From CADEED01 sp964444835 (lineage in GTDB: Bacteria > Pseudomonadota > Gammaproteobacteria > Steroidobacterales > Steroidobacteraceae), in the NCBI GenBank assembly GCA_964444835.1, contig CAYUIT010000036.1, positions 1 through 38,869 on the forward strand: a DNA stretch of 38,869 bases. Reading direction: 5' to 3'. This document shows, piece after piece, positions 7,930 through 14,740 of the stretch. The stretch's first letter is position 1, and each line of letters opens with the position of its first letter. The notes under the pieces were generated by a model. It was given only the letters and a program-made list of their open reading frames with translations. It did not search any database and had not been told where the DNA came from. Made by a program: the position numbers and the translations under genes.

Positions 7930-8949
7930 CTAACTACCAGCAGGTTTCGCCTGCGCCGCGTACGCTTTCTTACCCGCGAGAATCACGCCGTAGAGCCGCT
8001 GCGCATCGCCGCCGATCGTGGTGACTAGCGCAGCATGCGTGCCGCGCGTCGCTTGCACCCACTGGGCACGCTGCGCCGGCGTGAGCGTGTAGACCTTGAA
8101 GCGCAGCTTGGCCGCCGCCGCAAGGTCGGTTGCGATTTCTTGGCGCACCGCTTGGCGAATCCACGCTTCCGTCGGGAAATTGTCACGCAATATCTTGCGG
8201 ATCGACTCCGGCTGCTTGTCCCACCAACGCTTGTCCGCGACGATCACCGACATCGCCAAGCTATGGTTCGTCAATGTCAGGTGCGGGGCCTCCGGCGCGA
8301 TGCCGGTCCGCGCGTAGAGTGGCACGCCGTTTTCGCCTGCAGTAATCAAGCCGGTTTGCAGTGATGGAATGATGTCTGCATAGCTGATCGAAATCAGGTC
8401 GGCGTTCAGTGCCTTGCCTAACAACTCGGAGCTCTTGCTCGGCGAAATGCGAAACTTCACGCCTTTGGCATCGCTGGGCACCAACAATGGCTTCGGTCGG
8501 CTCCACATTTGCTGGAAGCCGAGTTCGTACCAACGAATAAACTCCAGGCCGCGCGCCGCAAAGAGCTTCCGAAACTCTGGTGTGAGGTAGCGATCGAAGA
8601 TGAAATCGGCCTCGGCTTGCGACTCGAAAAGGTACGGGGCGTAGATCAACGAAGTCTCGGGCACGATAGTCGATGCCACCAGCGCCGATAGGTTGGCGTA
8701 TTGCACGCGGCCCCGGCGTAGGCCCGACACAATTTGCTCCTCAGCACCGAGCTCACCGTGGATCAGCATGCGCATCTTGAACGCGCCTTGGCTGGCGGCT
8801 TCAGCGTCACGCTGGAACTTGAGCCACTGTGCTTCACCGGCCGTGCCGCGGGCGGCGGTGCCCCCGACCACGATCTCGAGGGGTTTTGCAGCGGCGCTGG
8901 TCGAGAGCGCGACGGCCAAATAGGCGAGAGCTGCGATTCGTTTGAACAC
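7930..8949 (-). CDS. TRAP transporter solute-binding protein, DctP family
   Basis: 339-residue periplasmic receptor of a tripartite ATP-independent transporter. A signal peptide (FKRIAALAYLAVALSTSAAA) is followed by the DctP fold: GELGAEEQIVSGLRRGRVQYANL, then YAPYLFES, and AKGVKFRISPSKSSELLGKAL, whose arginine normally binds the ligand carboxylate, then SYADIIPSLQTGLITAGENG. A GTG start at 8949 is chosen: GGAG lies seven bases upstream and the signal peptide begins there; longer in-frame starts add a non-homologous Arg-rich leader. The membrane subunits DctQ/DctM are not adjacent, so the receptor is an orphan in this window. Ligand unknown, probably an organic acid. Confidence 0.88.
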   Translation of the reverse strand: MFKRIAALAYLAVALSTSAAAKPLEIVVGGTAARGTAGEAQWLKFQRDAEAASQGAFKMRMLIHGELGAEEQIVSGLRRGRVQYANLSALVASTIVPETSLIYAPYLFESQAEADFIFDRYLTPEFRKLFAARGLEFIRWYELGFQQMWSRPKPLLVPSDAKGVKFRISPSKSSELLGKALNADLISISYADIIPSLQTGLITAGENGVPLYARTGIAPEAPHLTLTNHSLAMSVIVADKRWWDKQPESIRKILRDNFPTEAWIRQAVRQEIATDLAAAAKLRFKVYTLTPAQRAQWVQATRGTHAALVTTIGGDAQRLYGVILAGKKAYAAQAKPAGS

Positions 8950-8989
8950 AGGTGCACTCCATCTGCCGGCGGGTGTGCCGAGCGTTCGC

Positions 8990-9018
8990 AGTATACGAGC
9001 GTGCCAACGGGCGGTCAG
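8990..9018 (-). promoter_or_regulatory. predicted sigma-70 promoter of the TRAP receptor gene
   Basis: On the minus strand CTGACC (9018-9013) and TATACT (8995-8990) are separated by 17 bases, matching 4/6 and 5/6 of the consensus, about 40 bases upstream of the GTG start. An inverted repeat, GGCGGTC (9010-9016) and GACCGCC (9033-9039), overlaps the -35 box and could be an operator. Confidence 0.5.
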
Positions 9019-9154
9019 GGCGCCCGCAAACCGACCGCCACAATTCGCCACAACCCGCCCGGAGATTGGCCGAGAGCCGCCCGCGCGTCGCGCGAATCGC
9101 GGCGCGAAATACACCCTGAGAGCGACGTGCTCTTACCAGCTTCGGAGAACTCAG

Positions 9155-9862
9155 ATGAACACCAAACCCCGCATGATCAAAGATACTTCGGCCGCCGCCG
9201 CTGCGCTCGTGTTGGCTGCCGTGTTGGGCAGTACGCCTGCGTCTGCAGCCGAGCGCGCATCACGCTCGGAAACCGTCGGTGTTGCGAGCGGCTTAGTCGT
9301 GGGCGCAGCGGCCGGTGGCCCGTTCGGCGCGATTGTCGGCGCTGCAGCCGGCGCGTGGTTTGGCGACCGCCATCATCGCCAAAAAGAAACCATCGGCGAG
9401 CTCGCGACGACCGTGGCTGCCAAAGCAAGTGAAACCGAGCGACTGGGTCTTGAGGTGCGTGAACTCAACGAGTCTCTCGGCACGCTCGAAAACAGCGCCG
9501 GCCGCGTGCAAGGAGTCGTGCACTTTCGCACGGGCGAGACGGGCGTACGCACCGAGGACGCCCAGCGCGTCACGGAGCTGGGTTCGTGGCTCGCATCCTA
9601 CGAGCGTCTGCAAGTGCGCGTCACCGGCTTCGCCGATCCGCGGGGTCCGCAGGAACTCAACGCGAGTCTCGCGGCGGAGCGTGCCGAGACGGTGGCGCGC
9701 TTGCTGGCGGCTGCTGGCGTTGACCCGGCTCGAATCGTCGTCGAAGGACGAGGGGTGGCAACGCCGGCAACGGTGGAGCCCACGCTCGATAACTTCGCCT
9801 TCGAACGCCGTGTCGAGATCTCGCTTGAGCCGATGACCGAGGCCGTGGCCCGAGTCGAGTGA
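9155..9862 (+). CDS. glycine-zipper/OmpA-domain envelope protein, PdsO-like
   Basis: 235-residue envelope protein. It has a signal peptide (AAAAALVLAAVLGSTPASA), a glycine zipper (VGVASGLVVGAAAGGPFGAI then VGAAAGAWFGD, residues about 40-70), a short coiled-coil-like stretch (ETERLGLEVRELNESLGTLE) and a C-terminal OmpA domain from about residue 125 with the peptidoglycan-binding pattern TGFADPRGPQELNASLAAER. The order matches PdsO, the OmpA-like partner of the proteobacterial dedicated sortase system, but no sortase or target is in the window, so the name is tentative. ATG at 9155 has GGAG seven bases upstream; the longer open frame from 8942 has no signal sequence and is rejected. It is divergent from the TRAP receptor. 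Confidence 0.8.
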   Translation: MNTKPRMIKDTSAAAAALVLAAVLGSTPASAAERASRSETVGVASGLVVGAAAGGPFGAIVGAAAGAWFGDRHHRQKETIGELATTVAAKASETERLGLEVRELNESLGTLENSAGRVQGVVHFRTGETGVRTEDAQRVTELGSWLASYERLQVRVTGFADPRGPQELNASLAAERAETVARLLAAAGVDPARIVVEGRGVATPATVEPTLDNFAFERRVEISLEPMTEAVARVE

Positions 9863-9907
9863 CTCGGTACGGGTGCGGCGGCGGCGCGGAACCGTTAGGC
9901 TTTCTGC

Positions 9908-10264
9908 ATGAGCATCGAAATCGTCGATTTGGCCAGCCCCCTGGCCGCAGAAAGCACCGCGCCGTCGCCCGACCGGCTGATTGCGGGTACACCGCAACAG
10001 ACCGTTACTAACTACTTCGCTGACGCGTCCCAGCAGTTTTTCGTCGGCCGGTGGACCAGCACGCCGGGCACTTGGCGCGTGCGCTACACCGAGAGCGAGT
10101 TGTGCGTGATTACCCAAGGGCGCGTCGCGCTCGTCAGCCAAAGCGGCCAGCGTCGCGAGTTTGGCGTCGGGGCTGCCTTTGTGGTGCCGGCAGGTTTTGA
10201 GGGCACTTGGCAGGTCCTGGACAGCTGCACCAAGTTGTACGCCATCTTCGAGCCGCGCACCTAA
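9908..10264 (+). CDS. small cupin-domain protein (DUF861/Cupin_3 type)
   Basis: 118-residue single cupin domain. VRYTESELCVITQGRVAL, then REFGVGAAFVVPAGFEGTW and the final VLDSCTKLYAIFEP match the DUF861/Cupin_3 group found in EutQ-like and ureidoglycine-aminohydrolase-like proteins. It has an N-terminal extension of about 45 residues. Cytoplasmic, with no signal peptide. Reaction unknown. No strong ribosome-binding site precedes the ATG. The stop is followed by a small hairpin (AACGGG at 10264-10269 with CCCGTT at 10277-10282) without a T-run. The end of the gene overlaps a possible NtrC site for the porin gene downstream. Confidence 0.75.
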   Translation: MSIEIVDLASPLAAESTAPSPDRLIAGTPQQTVTNYFADASQQFFVGRWTSTPGTWRVRYTESELCVITQGRVALVSQSGQRREFGVGAAFVVPAGFEGTWQVLDSCTKLYAIFEPRT

Positions 10265-10271
10265 ACGGGGC
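10257..10271 (+). promoter_or_regulatory. possible NtrC-type upstream activator site
   Basis: GCACC-N5-GGGGC matches the NtrC dyad GCACC-N5-GGTGC at nine of ten positions. Its centre is about 142 bases before the predicted sigma-54 start site, a usual activator distance. One degenerate site is weak evidence alone; it is listed because of the perfect promoter and IHF site downstream. Confidence 0.35.
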
Positions 10272-10336
10272 AGTGGCCCGTTCCAAAAGTCAATTCTGGC
10301 GCTAGGATTTCGCGTAGGTTGTCGCAAAACTACACG

Positions 10337-10349
10337 TAAAACTTTGATT
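10337..10349 (-). promoter_or_regulatory. IHF-binding site
   Basis: Read on the minus strand the 13 bases are AATCAAAGTTTTA, a perfect match to the IHF consensus WATCAA-N4-TTR. It lies about 30 bases upstream of the sigma-54 -24 box, where IHF bends DNA to bring a distant activator to the polymerase. Confidence 0.6.
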
Positions 10350-10379
10350 AATAAGACTTCTGGGCGTTTGGTGCTAGAA

Positions 10380-10395
10380 TGGCACAGTGCTTGCT
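10380..10395 (+). promoter_or_regulatory. sigma-54 (RpoN) promoter of the TorF-type porin
   Basis: TGGCAC-N5-TTGCT with the invariant GG (10381-10382) and GC (10393-10394) exactly ten bases apart, a perfect -24/-12 element. The predicted start is near 10406, giving a 26-base leader that contains GGAG (10423-10426) before the ATG at 10432. Confidence 0.78.
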
Positions 10396-10431
10396 TTGCT
10401 TAGCGGGCAGTCCCGCTTGAATGGAGTGATT

Positions 10432-11142
10432 ATGCAATCGAAGCTACTAACGTCTGTCGCGCTCGCCGCTAGCCTCATGGCTGCCTCGGGCCTGGCCCAT
10501 GCTCAATTTAGTTCGACGGTCACCGTCGTCAGTGACTACGACTTCCGTGGTGTGTCGTTGTCGGCCAAGGATCCTGCGCTGCAAGCGAGTCTCGACTACG
10601 CGTTCGAGAACGGCTTCTCGCTGGGTGCCTGGGCGTCGAACATCGATTCCGGCGACGGTATCGATGACGATCTCGAATTAGACCTGTATTTCAACTACGC
10701 CTATAGCTTGAACGACAATGCCGCCATTACGGCCGGTCTAACGTACTACCTGTATCCCTCGGGTGACGACACTGAGGACTATCCGGAAGCCTATGTCGGC
10801 TTCACCTATAACGGTGTGGCTTTCAAGCAATGGTTCACTAACGACAACTTTGGTCTCGACGAGACGGCGTTCTACACGGAAGTGAATTACTCCGTCGCGC
10901 TCAATGACAACTGGTCGATCCCGCTGCATGCTGGTTATAGCTGGGGCGACTTTTGGGAAAATCTCGACGCGGAGTTGTTCGACTACTCCGTCGGCGTGGC
11001 GTACTCAAACTGGAACTTCAACTTCGCGTTGAAGCTGACGGGAACGGACGCGAGCGGCGCCGTCAAGATTGAAGACGATGTCTTCAACAACGAGCCGCGC
11101 TTGGTGTTCTCGGTGGCAACCACGTTGCCCTGGGGCGAGTAA
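10432..11142 (+). CDS. TorF family putative porin (Gcw_chp/TIGR02001)
   Basis: 236-residue outer-membrane beta-barrel protein. Signal peptide LLTSVALAASLMAASGLAHA is followed by FSSTVTVVSDYDFRGVSLSA, the hallmark start of TorF-type porins, then alternating aromatic beta-strands (LDLYFNYAYSLNDNAAITAG, FNFALKLTGTD) and an end PRLVFSVATTLPW typical of barrel termini. Proteins of this family are often beside glnK-amtB in proteobacteria and are thought to admit small nitrogen compounds; no amtB is in this window. The ATG at 10432 has GGAG five bases upstream. Expression is expected to depend on RpoN and probably NtrC, judging from the promoter elements upstream. A strong terminator follows, so the gene is monocistronic. 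Confidence 0.88.
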   Translation: MQSKLLTSVALAASLMAASGLAHAQFSSTVTVVSDYDFRGVSLSAKDPALQASLDYAFENGFSLGAWASNIDSGDGIDDDLELDLYFNYAYSLNDNAAITAGLTYYLYPSGDDTEDYPEAYVGFTYNGVAFKQWFTNDNFGLDETAFYTEVNYSVALNDNWSIPLHAGYSWGDFWENLDAELFDYSVGVAYSNWNFNFALKLTGTDASGAVKIEDDVFNNEPRLVFSVATTLPWGE

Positions 11143-11185
11143 CGGACTAACGATTCGAGACTCGCAGTCTCGGTTCGCTCTCCGA

Positions 11186-11219
11186 AGCCCGGCCGCGCGA
11201 TGCGCGGTCGGGCTTTTTT
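11186..11219 (+). terminator. rho-independent terminator of the porin gene
   Basis: A 13-bp stem with one G-U pair (11186-11198 with 11202-11214), a three-base loop and a six-T run at 11214-11219. It lies 44 bases after the porin stop. Confidence 0.92.
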
Positions 11220-11238
11220 GTGGCGGAGCGAAATCGGC

Positions 11239-12552
11239 TCAGCCGGCGCGCAAGATTCGGCCTAAGGTCGCGACGATCTCATCGATCTGTGCGGGTTCGA
11301 TAATCAGCGCCGGCGATAGCGCGATGATGTCGCCTGTGGTGCGAATGAGCAGGCCTTGCTCGAAGCATTTCAAATAGGCCTGGAATGCGCGGCTGCCAGG
11401 TTGTCCCGGAATCGGCTCGAGCTCGATGCCCGCGACCAAACCGTAGTTGCGCACATCGATGACGTGTGGCGCGTTACGCAAGCTGTGCACCGCTTCTTCG
11501 AAATGCGCAGCGATCCGTTTGGCGCGAGTGAGCAATTCCTCCCGCGCATAGATGTCGAGCGTAGCGAGTGCCGCAGCGCAAGCGGTCGGATGGGCGGAGT
11601 AGGTATAGCCGTGAAACAGTTCGATCGCGCCGGCGGGGCCTTGCATGAACGCGTCGTAGATCGCGTTTGAAGCAAACACCGCGCCCATGGGAATCACGCC
11701 GTTCGTCAGGCCCTTTGCCACCGTCATCAGGTCGGGCGTGACGCCAAACTCTTGCGCGGCAAATGGTGCGCCGGTGCGCCCGAACCCGGTGATGACCTCG
11801 TCGAAGATCAGCAAAATGCCGTGCCGCGTACACAATTCCCGCAGCCGCGCGAGATAGCCCTTGGGGGGTAGCAGTACGCCGGTCGAACCTGCGATGGGCT
11901 CGACGATCACCGCCGCCACGGTGCTAGGGTCATGCAGTGCGAGGATCCGCTCCAAGTCGTTAGCCAGCTCCGCGCCGTGCTCGGGAAGTCCGCGCGAGAA
12001 GGCGTTGCGTTTGAGATCGTGCGTGTGGGGTAGGTGATCGACACCCGGCAGCATGCTGGCCGACCACATCTTGCGATTGGCCACCATGCCGCCGACCGAG
12101 ATGCCGCCGAAGCCCACGCCGTGGTAACCGCGCTCGCGGCCGATCAATCGAGTGCGCGCGCCGTCGCCGCGTACGCGGTGGTAAGCCAGTGCAATCTTGA
12201 GTGCCGTGTCGACCGACTCCGAACCGGAGTTCGTGTAGAAAACGTGCCCGAGCCCAGGCGGCCCGATCTCGACCAACTTGTTAGCCAGCTCGAACGCGGC
12301 CGCGTGACCCATTTGGAACGGTGGGGCATAGTCCATCGTGTCGAGCTGTCGCGCGACGGCCTCGGTGATTTCGCGTCGGCCGTGCCCAGCGTTGACGCAC
12401 CACAAACCCGCAACACCATCCAGAATCTGTCGGCCATCATGCGTGTGGTAGTACATGCCCGCGGCGCGTGCGAGCAGGCGTGGCTTGTCTTTGAAATGAC
12501 GATTGGCCGTGAACGGCATCCAATAGGCGTCGAGGCTGGGTTGTGTAGCCAT
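11239..12552 (-). CDS. class III omega-aminotransferase (beta-alanine:pyruvate or polyamine type)
   Basis: 437-residue PLP-dependent class III aminotransferase. YWMPFTANRHF and GVAGLWCVNAGHGR are typical of omega-amino acid:pyruvate transaminases; TNSGSESVDTALKIA binds phosphate, Asp251 in LIFDEVITGFGRTG contacts the PLP ring nitrogen, and Lys280 in TVAKGLTNGVIPMG forms the Schiff base. It moves an amino group from a terminal amine such as beta-alanine, GABA or a diamine to pyruvate. ATG at 12552 has GGGAGA five bases upstream; the longer open frame has no homology. It is divergent from the XRE-cupin repressor and near a PuuC-like dehydrogenase, so a polyamine or GABA role is likely. Exact substrate uncertain. 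Confidence 0.88.
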   Translation of the reverse strand: MATQPSLDAYWMPFTANRHFKDKPRLLARAAGMYYHTHDGRQILDGVAGLWCVNAGHGRREITEAVARQLDTMDYAPPFQMGHAAAFELANKLVEIGPPGLGHVFYTNSGSESVDTALKIALAYHRVRGDGARTRLIGRERGYHGVGFGGISVGGMVANRKMWSASMLPGVDHLPHTHDLKRNAFSRGLPEHGAELANDLERILALHDPSTVAAVIVEPIAGSTGVLLPPKGYLARLRELCTRHGILLIFDEVITGFGRTGAPFAAQEFGVTPDLMTVAKGLTNGVIPMGAVFASNAIYDAFMQGPAGAIELFHGYTYSAHPTACAAALATLDIYAREELLTRAKRIAAHFEEAVHSLRNAPHVIDVRNYGLVAGIELEPIPGQPGSRAFQAYLKCFEQGLLIRTTGDIIALSPALIIEPAQIDEIVATLGRILRAG

Positions 12553-12629
12553 GGTGTCTCCCGGTGCTGCGCGGGATGATAAAGAAAATTGACAGACCGA
12601 GGGAATGCTGCGGAATATTGGGCGGTCGT

Positions 12630-12647
12630 TGTTTAGGATATTAGACA
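12630..12647 (+). promoter_or_regulatory. predicted PuuR-type operator, site 1
   Basis: TGTTTA-N8-GACA, an imperfect palindrome (GTTTA-N6-TAGAC at 12631-12646), sits two bases before the ATG of the XRE-cupin gene and covers its only ribosome-binding-like AGGA (12635-12638). The same pattern occurs before puuA and puuD. Position suggests autorepression of the regulator and possible control of the divergent aminotransferase. Confidence 0.55.
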
Positions 12648-12648
12648 T

Positions 12649-13209
12649 ATGGCCACGCTCCAGTCGCTCGATGTGGGCGCTCGCTTGAAGCACGTGCGGG
12701 AACTGCACGCATTGTCACAACGCGAGCTTGCGCGGCGCGCCGGCGTTACGAACGGGCTCATTTCGCTCATCGAGCAGAATCGCGTGAGCCCATCGGTCGG
12801 CTCGCTAAAGAAAGTGCTTGATGGCGTGCCGCTCTCGCTCGCCGAGTTTTTTACGCTCGATGTCGACGCCGCACCGCAAGTGTTTTTCGGCCGAGAAGAA
12901 CTGGTCGAGCTCGGCAACGACTCCGCATCGTTGCGGCTTGTTGCAGCCCAACGACCTGCGCGACAACTCACTGTACTGCACGAGCGCTACCAGCCTGGCG
13001 CGGCCACCGGCGAGGAAATGATCTCCCACCGCGGTGAGGAGGCGGGCGTCGTGGTGCGCGGGCGAGTCGAGCTCACGGTCGGCGGGCAGACGCGCGTGCT
13101 CGGGCCTGGTGATGCCTATTATTTCTCGAGCGCGCTCCCACATCGCTTCCGCAACGTCGGCCGCGAGGTGTGTGAGATCATTAGTGCTTCCACGCCACCC
13201 ACGTTTTGA
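12649..13209 (+). CDS. puuR: XRE-family regulator with C-terminal cupin domain, PuuR-like
   Basis: 186-residue regulator with two domains. Residues about 8-62 are a lambda-repressor-type helix-turn-helix (LKHVRELHALSQRELARRAG, then NGLISLIEQNRVSPSVGSLKKVL). Residues about 105-180 are a cupin (EEAGVVVRGRVELTVGGQTR, PGDAYYFSSALPHRFRNVG). This architecture is that of PuuR and related repressors of putrescine catabolism, which release DNA when a polyamine binds the cupin. It is divergent from an omega-aminotransferase and followed after 26 bases by a PuuC-like dehydrogenase. Operator-like sequences shared with puuA and puuD in this window support the assignment. The gene name is by family and context. 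Confidence 0.85.
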   Translation: MATLQSLDVGARLKHVRELHALSQRELARRAGVTNGLISLIEQNRVSPSVGSLKKVLDGVPLSLAEFFTLDVDAAPQVFFGREELVELGNDSASLRLVAAQRPARQLTVLHERYQPGAATGEEMISHRGEEAGVVVRGRVELTVGGQTRVLGPGDAYYFSSALPHRFRNVGREVCEIISASTPPTF

Positions 13210-13235
13210 GGGTGGCTTCGCTTTTCGAGGTTCCC

Positions 13236-14732
13236 ATGTCGCAGAGTCCCACTCCAAATTGGCACGAGCGTGCCGCCGCGCTGTCGTTGCCCTCGCAAGC
13301 GTTCATTGCCGGTAAGTCCGTGCCGGCAGGCGACGGGTCAACGTTCGACAACATCAATCCGGCTACCGGCCAGTTGTTAGGCAAGGTCGCGGCAGGCGAT
13401 GCTCGCGATATCGACGCGGCGGTCGCTGCGGCACGCGCCGCGTTCGACAAGGGCACGTGGGCCAACATGGCTCCCAAGGCGCGCAAGCGTGTGCTGCAGA
13501 AATTCGCCGAGCTGCTGCTGAAGAATCGCGAGGAACTCGCGTTGCTCGAGACGCTCGATATGGGGAAGCCCATCACCGACAGTCTAAGGGTCGACATACC
13601 GGCAGCCGCGGCGTGCATCCAGTGGTATGCCGAAGCCGTCGACAAGATTTACGACGAAGTGGCGCCGACCGGCCCGGGTGCGCTCGCCACGATAACGCGC
13701 GAGCCGATGGGCGTGGTCGGGGCGATTGTCCCGTGGAATTTCCCGCTGCTCATGGCCTCTTGGAAGATCGGCCCGGTGTTAGCCGCGGGTAATTCGCTCG
13801 TAATCAAGCCGTCGGAGAAGTCACCGCTGACGGCTCTGCGTGTCGCGGCGATTGCAATGGAAGCGGGTATTCCAGAAGGCGTGCTCAACGTCGTTCCCGG
13901 GTTTGGGGGCACGGCGGGCAAAGCGCTCGCTTCGCACATGGATGTCGATTGCATCGCGTTCACGGGCTCCACCGCGACCGGCAAGATGGTGATGCAGTAC
14001 GCCGCGCAGTCGAACATGAAGCGCGTGTCGCTCGAGTGCGGCGGCAAGTCGCCGAACATCGTGATGGCAGATTATCCCGATCTCGACAAAGCAGCCACGG
14101 CCGCGGCCTATGGCATTTTCTTCAATCAAGGCGAAATGTGTTCGGCAGGATCGCGGTTGATCGTCGAGGAGACGATCAAGGATGCGATGCTGGAGCGCAT
14201 TCTCGCGGTGGCGCGCAAGATGCGGCCGGGCGATCCGCTCGATCCCAACACGAAGCTCGGTGCGATCGTCGACGAAGTGCAGATGAAGCGGGTGCTCGAG
14301 TACATCGACAGCGGCAAACGGGAAGGCGCTGCCGTTGCCATCGGCGGGCAGCGCGTGCGTCAGGAGACGGGCGGTTACTACGTCGAGCCCACGGTGTTCG
14401 ACCGCGTGCAGCCCGACATGCGCATCGCGAACGAGGAGATCTTTGGGCCCGTGCTCGCGACGATCAGCTTCCGCAATGCGGAGGACGCCATCAAGATTGC
14501 TAACAACGTGATCTACGGGCTCGCAGCGGCGGTGTGGACTCGCGACATTACGGTCGCCCATCGCACAGCCAAGGCATTGCGCGCCGGCACGGTGTACGTG
14601 AACTGCTACGACGCCGACGACATCACGGTTCCATTTGGTGGTTTCAAGCAATCCGGTATCGGGCGCGACAAGTCGCTGCACGCTTTCGACAAATACACTG
14701 AGCTCAAGACAACGTGGGTCGATCTGAGCTAA
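13236..14732 (+). CDS. puuC: aldehyde dehydrogenase, PuuC-like
   Basis: 498-residue NAD(P)-dependent aldehyde dehydrogenase of normal length. Cofactor and catalytic motifs are intact: VPWNFPLLMASWKIGP, KPSEKSPLTALRVA, FTGSTATGK, the general base Glu267 in SLECGGKSPNIV and the nucleophile Cys302 in FNQGEMCSAGSRL; the C-terminus has PFGGFKQSGIGRDKSLHAFD. Sequence style and neighbours fit gamma-glutamyl-gamma-aminobutyraldehyde dehydrogenase, the third step of the Puu route, which acts after PuuB and before PuuD. It follows the XRE-cupin regulator on the same strand and would be co-transcribed with it. The ATG at 13236 is preferred over an upstream in-frame start at 13206 that overlaps the regulator's stop. 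Confidence 0.88.
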   Translation: MSQSPTPNWHERAAALSLPSQAFIAGKSVPAGDGSTFDNINPATGQLLGKVAAGDARDIDAAVAAARAAFDKGTWANMAPKARKRVLQKFAELLLKNREELALLETLDMGKPITDSLRVDIPAAAACIQWYAEAVDKIYDEVAPTGPGALATITREPMGVVGAIVPWNFPLLMASWKIGPVLAAGNSLVIKPSEKSPLTALRVAAIAMEAGIPEGVLNVVPGFGGTAGKALASHMDVDCIAFTGSTATGKMVMQYAAQSNMKRVSLECGGKSPNIVMADYPDLDKAATAAAYGIFFNQGEMCSAGSRLIVEETIKDAMLERILAVARKMRPGDPLDPNTKLGAIVDEVQMKRVLEYIDSGKREGAAVAIGGQRVRQETGGYYVEPTVFDRVQPDMRIANEEIFGPVLATISFRNAEDAIKIANNVIYGLAAAVWTRDITVAHRTAKALRAGTVYVNCYDADDITVPFGGFKQSGIGRDKSLHAFDKYTELKTTWVDLS

Positions 14733-14740
14733 CGACTGCA

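Noticed and set aside
9293..10327. Minus-strand open frame of 344 codons across the OmpA and cupin genes
   Set aside because: It runs through two well-supported plus-strand genes and the sigma-54 region and has no recognisable domain.
10344..10380. TTGATT and TAGAAT as a sigma-70 promoter for the TorF porin
   Set aside because: The spacing is 25 bases, too long. The sigma-54 element directly downstream is perfect.
12589..12619. TTGACA (12589-12594) with AATATT (12614-12619) as a sigma-70 promoter for the repressor gene
   Set aside because: The -35 is perfect, but the spacer would be 19 bases (18 with a much poorer -10), so it was not listed as a feature; it may still be the true promoter.
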